Position numbers and translations under genes: made by a program
Assembly (NCBI GenBank): GCA_021029095.1
Contig: JAJOHG010000547.1
Span: 1-14,653, forward strand
DNA length: 14,653 nucleotides
Direction of reading: 5' to 3'
DNA from: Phellopilus nigrolimitatus
Lineage: Eukaryota > Basidiomycota > Agaricomycetes > Hymenochaetales > Hymenochaetaceae
Shown: in pieces, positions 9,101 to 14,653 of the stretch
Position numbering within the stretch: position 1 is the stretch's first letter
How the letters are laid out: every line of letters starts with the position of its first letter
The notes under the pieces: model-generated
Databases searched by the model: none
What the model saw: only the letters and a program-made list of their open reading frames with translations
Told to the model about the DNA's origin: nothing

Positions 9101-10271
9101 CGTTTCTTGCGTTGTCTTTCGTAGATGTTTGGGTGCGTCGTCGACGTTGAGAGACTCGTGCTTGAGGTCGTGCAAGAAACGGGGTCGTGCAGCGTGTAGA
9201 TCATTCAGACGTCATTCTTCTGTCCGTAAGCATCCCTCGTCCTGCCTTTTTCGGAGAATTTGATACGAAAGTAGCGGTGGCGGCGGCGGGCTCGGACTAT
9301 CAAGTAGATACAAAATATCGTACCAATAATGATATAAATAATTGATCTTAGGTTGTGGAATTATAAACAGGATATGTATTTGTGTTCTGATTCGGCCCCG
9401 GATTTGGGGGAACAGGCTTGGGGGATCGTAGGTTAAGCGCAAAGCAGCAACTGTCGTTCTCAGGTTCTCTATTCAGTTCAATAAAGTGATGGAGTTCTTG
9501 ATCCTTCTTGAGCTGAGGTACAGCCAGCGTTAACTGTCCCAGATTGGACTGGTCAGGGAAAGAAGTGATCGGAAGGCGGGGAGAGTGAGACTTTTGGGAG
9601 TGAGTTATGGCAAAGGTCGCCGAAGGAAGACACCCAGCAGCTGAGTGCATGAAACGTACGTGAGGCATGAGCCACAGTACTCCTGTAAGTGTAAGCGAGT
9701 GAACGAGAGACGACGGTCTGCTCTAGAAAGCACTATATTCCAGTGTCTTCCCGAACTCACTTTTGACGGCGGCCGAGCTCACGAAGAGGTGCAATCGCTT
9801 TGAACAGGCCCTGAACTTCGTAGGCCACGTATGAAGCTTTTGGCGACTGCAGATCGTGTTCGCAAACGCAGAGGTGCAGGCACAGTTTTGTGTCGTACCC
9901 CAGAAAGAATTCGGCATATTATCAGGTATAACCTCATATTTTGGGGCTGCCCGCACAATTCAGTTAGGAGTTCGCGGGATTCTATCCGATATCATCGCAA
10001 ACCAGGCGGACCTAGGTGTGCTTTGAGGCGTTAAAAGGGAGGTGGAAGCCCAATGAAGACAAGCGAAAGCACGAGTCGCCGCAGAAGGAGTGACGGGGCT
10101 CGTGAGAAGCCCGTGAGCGCGTGAGCGATCGCAACGAACTACGGTAACAATTAGTAGTGTGGGGGAAGCGGACAAAAGTGTAAATCCTGAGTATTTCGCA
10201 CCTCGTATCTTTCTTGTAGTGGCCTGGAGATATAGGGACTTGTTGGAATATACTGAAAAATAAGGCTGTAT
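9101..10271. other. Long intergenic region, no supportable gene
   Basis: About 1.2 kb between the divergent Ohr and transcription-factor genes. It should contain the Ohr promoter. Open frames on either strand (for example 9348-9668 and 9723-9956 minus, 9831-10034 plus) carry no motif I recognise. One minus-strand block, 9918-9757, has protein-like composition but no start codon; it is described under findings. Confidence 0.5.
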
Positions 10272-10307
10272 GAAGGGAGAAGGGAGAAGGGAGAAGGGAG
10301 AAGGGGG
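10272..10307 (+). repeat. Five-copy heptamer repeat (GAAGGGA) with G-quadruplex pattern
   Basis: Four exact GAAGGGA units (10272-10299) are followed by GAAGGGG. The strand is pure purine. G-triplets start at 10275, 10282, 10289, 10296 and 10303, each separated by the four-base loop AGAA, which fits the G3N1-7 quadruplex rule. Confidence 0.85.
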
Positions 10308-11101
10308 AGCTTAGGGGGTAGATTAGGAATGAATGGCAAATAGTCCTTCTCCCCACTCATGAAAGTTCTTTATTCTAGACTCGGATGCGGCTCTCCGCAA
10401 CGAAGGATACTGTTTGCATCTTGCAATCCGCCTTCGCCCGACTGTATAGATGTCCAAACGTCAGCTCTGGTACTCGAAAGGGTTGAAGTAAACTGATATC
10501 ATAGGCCGGCCAAGTCCTATGAGGTTTTTGGAGGTTTTGAGGTGGCGAGATCGATGTTTTCGATATTCATAGGACTGAGGACTGAGCGAGTGTCGGACTT
10601 TACGGCTGAAAGCTCTTGTCAAAGGAAAACGGTGTGCTTCTAAAAAGAAGGCCGGTGATTAATGCGTTGGGTCGGCGGCCAGGAGCTACGTTTGGGCGAT
10701 GCTGTGAGCATCACGGGTTGGGACTGAAACGATACGGCGCGAACGTCTCAGCTGAGCGGCTTTTGTCAGAGCGTGTTTCGAAACAATCAGATTTGCGATA
10801 ATACGTACCTATGGATTGCTGGCCAGAATAAATGGACCTGATAAAATATTCGGCGAAAACAACAACAGGAGAGAGTAAAAGTAGAATGTAGGTGATTGGC
10901 GATGGAGACGAGAAGGCGAGAGAAGCAGGGAGCATATGCACTGGCGTCTATATATGCGCGTATATGCGTCTTGTGACTGTTCCTGGCCGATTGCGAGTGC
11001 TGTGGCTGCGAAGGCCGATGCGCACGCTTCCGAAAGCAGTTTATTTACGGACTATTTACCTCACCGCCGCCCGCGACGTCGAGCTGAGCCAAAGCACCCC
11101 A
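10308..11101. other. Upstream region of the Zn2Cys6 transcription factor
   Basis: About 790 bases with no supportable gene. The octamer TATATGCG occurs twice as a direct repeat (10951-10958 and 10961-10968), about 140 bases before the ATG, and the first copy overlaps a TATA-like run starting at 10949. The frame of the transcription factor is open upstream back to 10892, but this stretch lacks family motifs and covers the probable promoter, so 11102 is preferred as the start. Confidence 0.45.
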
Positions 11102-14100
11102 ATGTCGCTCTCTCCGTCAGACGTCTCCACCGCCTCCGAACTGCCCGTCAAGCGGCGTCGCAACCACTCAGACAGCACAATGGCCAACGTGGACCACATC
11201 CCACAGATGCCCAGCCCGAGCCATTCCGCGCAGTCGCCGACGTCGATGACGCACCCGTCGATGCAGATTCCGAAGCGCGGCGCGCGGGCGTGCACGGCTT
11301 GTCGCAAGGGGAAAAACCGGTGTGAGGGTGAGGTTAGTGCTTTACCAGCCTCCCGTCCCGCCTTGCTCCCCAGGGCCGTCTCTCCGCCCGGCCCGGTGCT
11401 GACGCCTATGTTCGCCTTCTGCCAGGCTCCCTGCCGCCGCTGCCAACTATCTGGCACACAATGCGTTTTCGAGAAACCAGAAAAGAAAAAAGAGCAAGCA
11501 CTCGCCTCGGGTTCCATCGAGTGCGTACACTTCACATTAGCTTCGCTGGCGTATTGTATCTCAAAATGGTGCTTTGTAGACGAGTTTCACGGCTCGAAGG
11601 CCAGTATCTTGTACGTGCTTATATACTGACACGCTTCCCTCGCCTCGTGTCTGACTTGCAATTGCTGCGCAGGTCATGCAGAGCCAGATGATCGGTCTCC
11701 AGTCTTCTCTCGATCGCATCTTGTCCGCCGTTCAAAACCAGGGTCCGCCGAACGGCGCGTACCCCACTCAGGTTAACTACCAGCAGAGCACGCGAGATGT
11801 CCAAGGCGTATACATGCACGCAAACGGCCCGCCGCGCGGTAGCGTCGACATATTCAATCCGTCAGGTGGCGGAGCCGAACTGCCCCATCGTGTCCAACAG
11901 AAGGCATTCCCGCCCTTGCCTGGTTTCGCACCTCCGGTATGCGCGCTGTCGGTCTCTTTCGCCTGCTCCTGTTCACTGTCTTCCCTAGCCGCACAAGTAC
12001 GCGGCATATGGCATTTTGCCCAGCACGGCAGCGTCCTCAGATGACGAGTCTGAAGATACATTGCCTCGCTCCTCTATGAACGCGCCTATAGAGGCCCTTC
12101 AAGGCCTTGCCAATGCCGCCGCTGAAGCTGCAGCCGCTCCGTGTGATTCTCCACCAAGGTAGAGTGATATAGATTGAACTTCAGCAAGCCCCGACTGAAA
12201 TGTTTGCTTTACAGGGTGAAAAAGAGAAAGAGGGCTGAACCCACACCGCGAAATGCTTTCCCCCATGTCGTGGAAAAGGTGATGTTCCTCAATAGCTTTC
12301 TCACGGTGCTGCGAGCTAACATCCACTCTTGAACCAGGGTTTGGTCTCGGATACTGAAGCAAGAGAACTATATCATATGTAATTGTCATTTATTCATTTC
12401 CTGTCTCAATAAACTGACTTTTCGCTCCGGAAAGATTCTTCTCCGGCTGCCACCTCTTCATACCACTCTTCGACCCGACATATGACACCTATGAGGGCCT
12501 GAAAGAGCGCACACCTTGGACATTCGATGCTATTCTCGCCATTGCCAGCAAGATTCGGAGCGGGAATAGTGCCCTCTCGCCCTCCTTCTACAAATGTCTC
12601 GAGGAAGCCCAGGGTATCGCGCGCTCTTCTCTCTTTGGTCCTGTTGTCAGGAAGGAAGCCGTGCAAGGCGAGTAGATTTTTACTACCGAGTGGGTAAGGG
12701 TACTAATATAGTCTCTGACATGTTGCACCCTTTCTCAGGCATGCTCTTGTTGGCAGCGTGGAGCACGAACGGCTGGCTCCCATCTGGGCATGCAATGCGC
12801 ATGGCGTTAGACCTTGGCCTCCATCGCGCCTTGGAGAAGCTTGCGGACCCCGGCGCGAAGCGACGCTCGGAGGAAGAAGAGAGAGACTTAGGTAAATGCG
12901 CGGCCGCGTCCTTACTTCCCTCATGATCAGCTGCATGTCCCTTGCCGCCTGCTTCCCTCCGCTCCGATTTCCCTTTGCCAACTTCTGGTTATCAGCTGGC
13001 GCGTGCACACATGCTAATGCTCATAAACAGTTGTTTCCGCACGGATATGGCTGTGTCTCTATTGGTTCGATCACCAGTGCGTGCAGGTTATGGGCTTGCC
13101 CGATAACCGCTTTTCCCACATATTCGGAAGAACAATCCTAATCGCGAATCATATGTGATCATTAGGATGAGCCTGGGGACAGGTAGGCCTATTGTTCTCC
13201 GCGACGAAAGCTCTATCCGGCACTGCAGGGTACTGCTTTCGCATCATGTAAGTTCACAACTTCGCACTTTTGCAAATATTTCAAAACGACTCAAATTGTT
13301 GGTTCGAAGCTGGCTTCTCCCACGGACGTCCGGCTTATATCACAGGTCGAGCTTATTGCACAGAAGAGTGAGACCCTCAAGTTTCCAGAACCGTTCTACG
13401 TTGCGTTGTTTGCTGATGAAGTTTATCAGCACAAATCTATGAGACCTTGTCGCCGTTGCATGGACAGGTTAACCACAACACGCTTGCGTTCATACGCCGG
13501 GCGAATGTCGCGCTTGATAAATGGTGGTCGGACTGTGACGAGTTGCATGGTAACATAGCGATCCCTTTGACATTTCCTGGCACGCTTGCTGATCCGGGTT
13601 TGTTTAGCTCGGAGTCTCGAGGAAGACTCCCTTCCGCGCAAGATTCTCGCGGGCGAGTTGCACTATGCCAAACTGTGGTTGGTGTGCGTTGCGCTACGCG
13701 GGGTCTCATGGGACAAGATTGCCCTTCGAGCAGCGCGAGCTCGCGTTCGACGCGAAGAATGCCGCATCGACCTGCCTATCGATCTTCTTGAATTCATCGT
13801 CATACCGGGCTGCGCTGCGCTACGCCGTACACGACAGCCTGGTTACAGCGGCGTTCTCGGGACTCTACCTGCTCAAGATGGCGAATCTGTTCCCTTCAGA
13901 ACTCGACATCGGAGGCATTACTGTCCAGGTTGAGCAGCTCGCGCAGCTCCTCTCCGACGTCGCAGCAGAAAGGTAAGCACGCTGGTATCAAAGACGATCC
14001 CAATTAACTGTTATGTGTCTCAGGTACGCATTGACCCTGCGCATCATGCTCGCGAACCTGCGGCGGAAGGTCGGGCTCTCGCTTACGATCCCTTCGGCGA

Positions 14101-14434
14101 ACATGCCACTGCCCGCGGGGGCGGAGAACGTGCTCGTCCCGCCGTCGTACGTCGATGAGACGACGGCACCCGCACCAATAACGATGGAGGAGCTCGGTTT
14201 CGCGTGGCCGACAGAGCGCGGGATCTTCAGCCCCTCCGCAATTCCGACGTGGCTACAGGAAGGGGTTCGTGATTTCCCTCTATCCCTCGATTATATCCTT
14301 ATCTGAATGCTCCTCCTTTACAGAGCCTGACCGACCTCGGGATTCCCATGAACGGCTCGGACGGCATCTTCCTGCAATTAGCAGGACAGAACGGGTGGAC
14401 AGGTGATTTTGCACCCATGCCCGAAGCGTGGTGA
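11102..14434 (+). CDS. Zn2Cys6 fungal-specific transcription factor, with one apparent frameshift
   Basis: Binuclear zinc-cluster regulators bind DNA in the nucleus; the target here is unknown. Exons: 11102-11332, 11426-11520, 11580-11610, 11673-11936, 11989-12158, 12215-12278, 12338-12378, 12435-12667, 12739-12891, 13031-13076, 13166-13247, 13310-13367, 13430-13549, 13608-13972, 14024-14264 and 14324-14434. They total about 767 codons plus one extra base. The cluster has Cys64, 67, 74, 80, 83 and 90 (CTACRKGKNRC, then PCRRCQLSGTQC). A short coiled-coil linker (RLEGQYLVMQSQM onward, about 112-140) and a basic NLS-like VKKRKR (about 265-270) follow. The regulatory domain then runs from HLFIPLFDP through GWLPSGHAMRMALDLGLHRA, IWLCLYWFDHQMSLGTGRP and WWSDCDELH to LRYAVHDSLVTAAF. 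It ends NGSDGIFLQ then MPEAW. Near 13719 the conserved frame shifts by one base; read literally it stops at 13931-13933, losing about 180 residues. Intron 8 uses a GC donor. Confidence 0.85.
12668..12738 (+). other. GC-AG intron 8 of the transcription factor
   Basis: The exon ends GTGCAAG and the intron begins GCGAGT, closing at TTTCTCAG after 71 bases. Joining gives VQG then MLLLAAWSTNGW in frame. The overlapping GT (gtagat at 12672) gives the wrong phase, and an in-frame TAG follows at once, so donors further downstream cannot be used. Confidence 0.7.
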
Positions 14435-14653
14435 AGCAACATCTGGCATACGGCAAAGCCATCGTCACTCCCGAAACATACGGATGGATAGAATCGACAT
14501 GATTAATCGCACTTTTTCTCTATTTGTCTCTTATCCCTTCCTGTTTTGCTATTTACTCCGTCTACTTTTTTCCCCCTCGGTTTGTGTTTTGCCCCCTTTC
14601 ACTTGTTCTTGTGTCACGTTCCAGCTTCTAGTGTATGTATTTTTGTGTTATTG
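14435..14653 (+). other. 3' flank of the transcription factor
   Basis: This stretch is pyrimidine- and T-rich after 14510, with no open frame of note, and is probably 3' untranslated and flanking DNA. Confidence 0.4.

Noticed and set aside
9831..10034. 67-codon plus-strand frame rich in arginine
   Set aside because: No motif, no splice partners, and a competing minus-strand frame; consistent with chance.
10309..10332. Telomere-like TTAGGG next to the heptamer repeat
   Set aside because: Only a single TTAGGG and a partial second copy are present, which is expected by chance and does not indicate an interstitial telomere.
10892..11101. N-terminal extension of the transcription factor from an upstream in-frame start
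   Set aside because: The segment covers a TATA-like run and the TATATGCG repeat and has no regulator-like features; the ATG at 11102 begins a typical Ser/Pro-rich N-terminus.

Overview
The window reads as nuclear DNA of a filamentous basidiomycete, most likely an Agaricomycete. Genes are split by many short introns (mostly 45-90 bases) with GTNNGT-type donors. Two BTB/POZ genes of a type expanded in mushroom-forming fungi sit in tandem, and several proteins have clear fungal family signatures. I built all gene models by hand from splice signals, reading frame and remembered family motifs; no database search was run.

Layout, left to right. (1) 1-1433 (+): 3' part of a mitochondrial-type methionyl-tRNA synthetase, cut by the window edge, with an uncertain basic C-terminal extension. 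(2) 2257-3117 (+): an intact three-exon BTB protein ending in a four-cysteine zinc-ribbon-like motif. (3) 3604-4417 (+): a second BTB copy that has lost a splice donor and carries a frameshifting deletion, so probably a decaying paralogue. (4) 4861-5712 (+): GET1, the ER receptor subunit for tail-anchored protein insertion, five exons. (5) 6247-8098 (+): malate synthase of the glyoxylate cycle, five exons, with a clear TATA box and candidate carbon-repression and palindromic sites upstream. (6) 8267-9100 (-): an Ohr/OsmC organic hydroperoxide reductase with a presequence-like N-terminus, convergent with malate synthase. (7) 9101-11101: about 2 kb without a supportable gene, holding a heptamer repeat that fits a G-quadruplex. 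(8) 11102-14434 (+): a 16-exon Zn2Cys6 transcription factor with an apparent one-base frameshift in exon 14.

The genes do not form an obvious pathway cluster. Malate synthase (C2 carbon assimilation), Ohr (peroxide detoxification), GET1 and the synthetase are housekeeping or metabolic functions; the BTB pair and the transcription factor are faster-evolving regulators. I see no mobile element, CRISPR array, rRNA or tRNA gene, and no convincing undescribed system. The most notable signals are three non-canonical GC-AG introns in two genes, the decaying BTB copy, the frameshift in the transcription factor, and a 93-base stop-free intron inside its zinc cluster.
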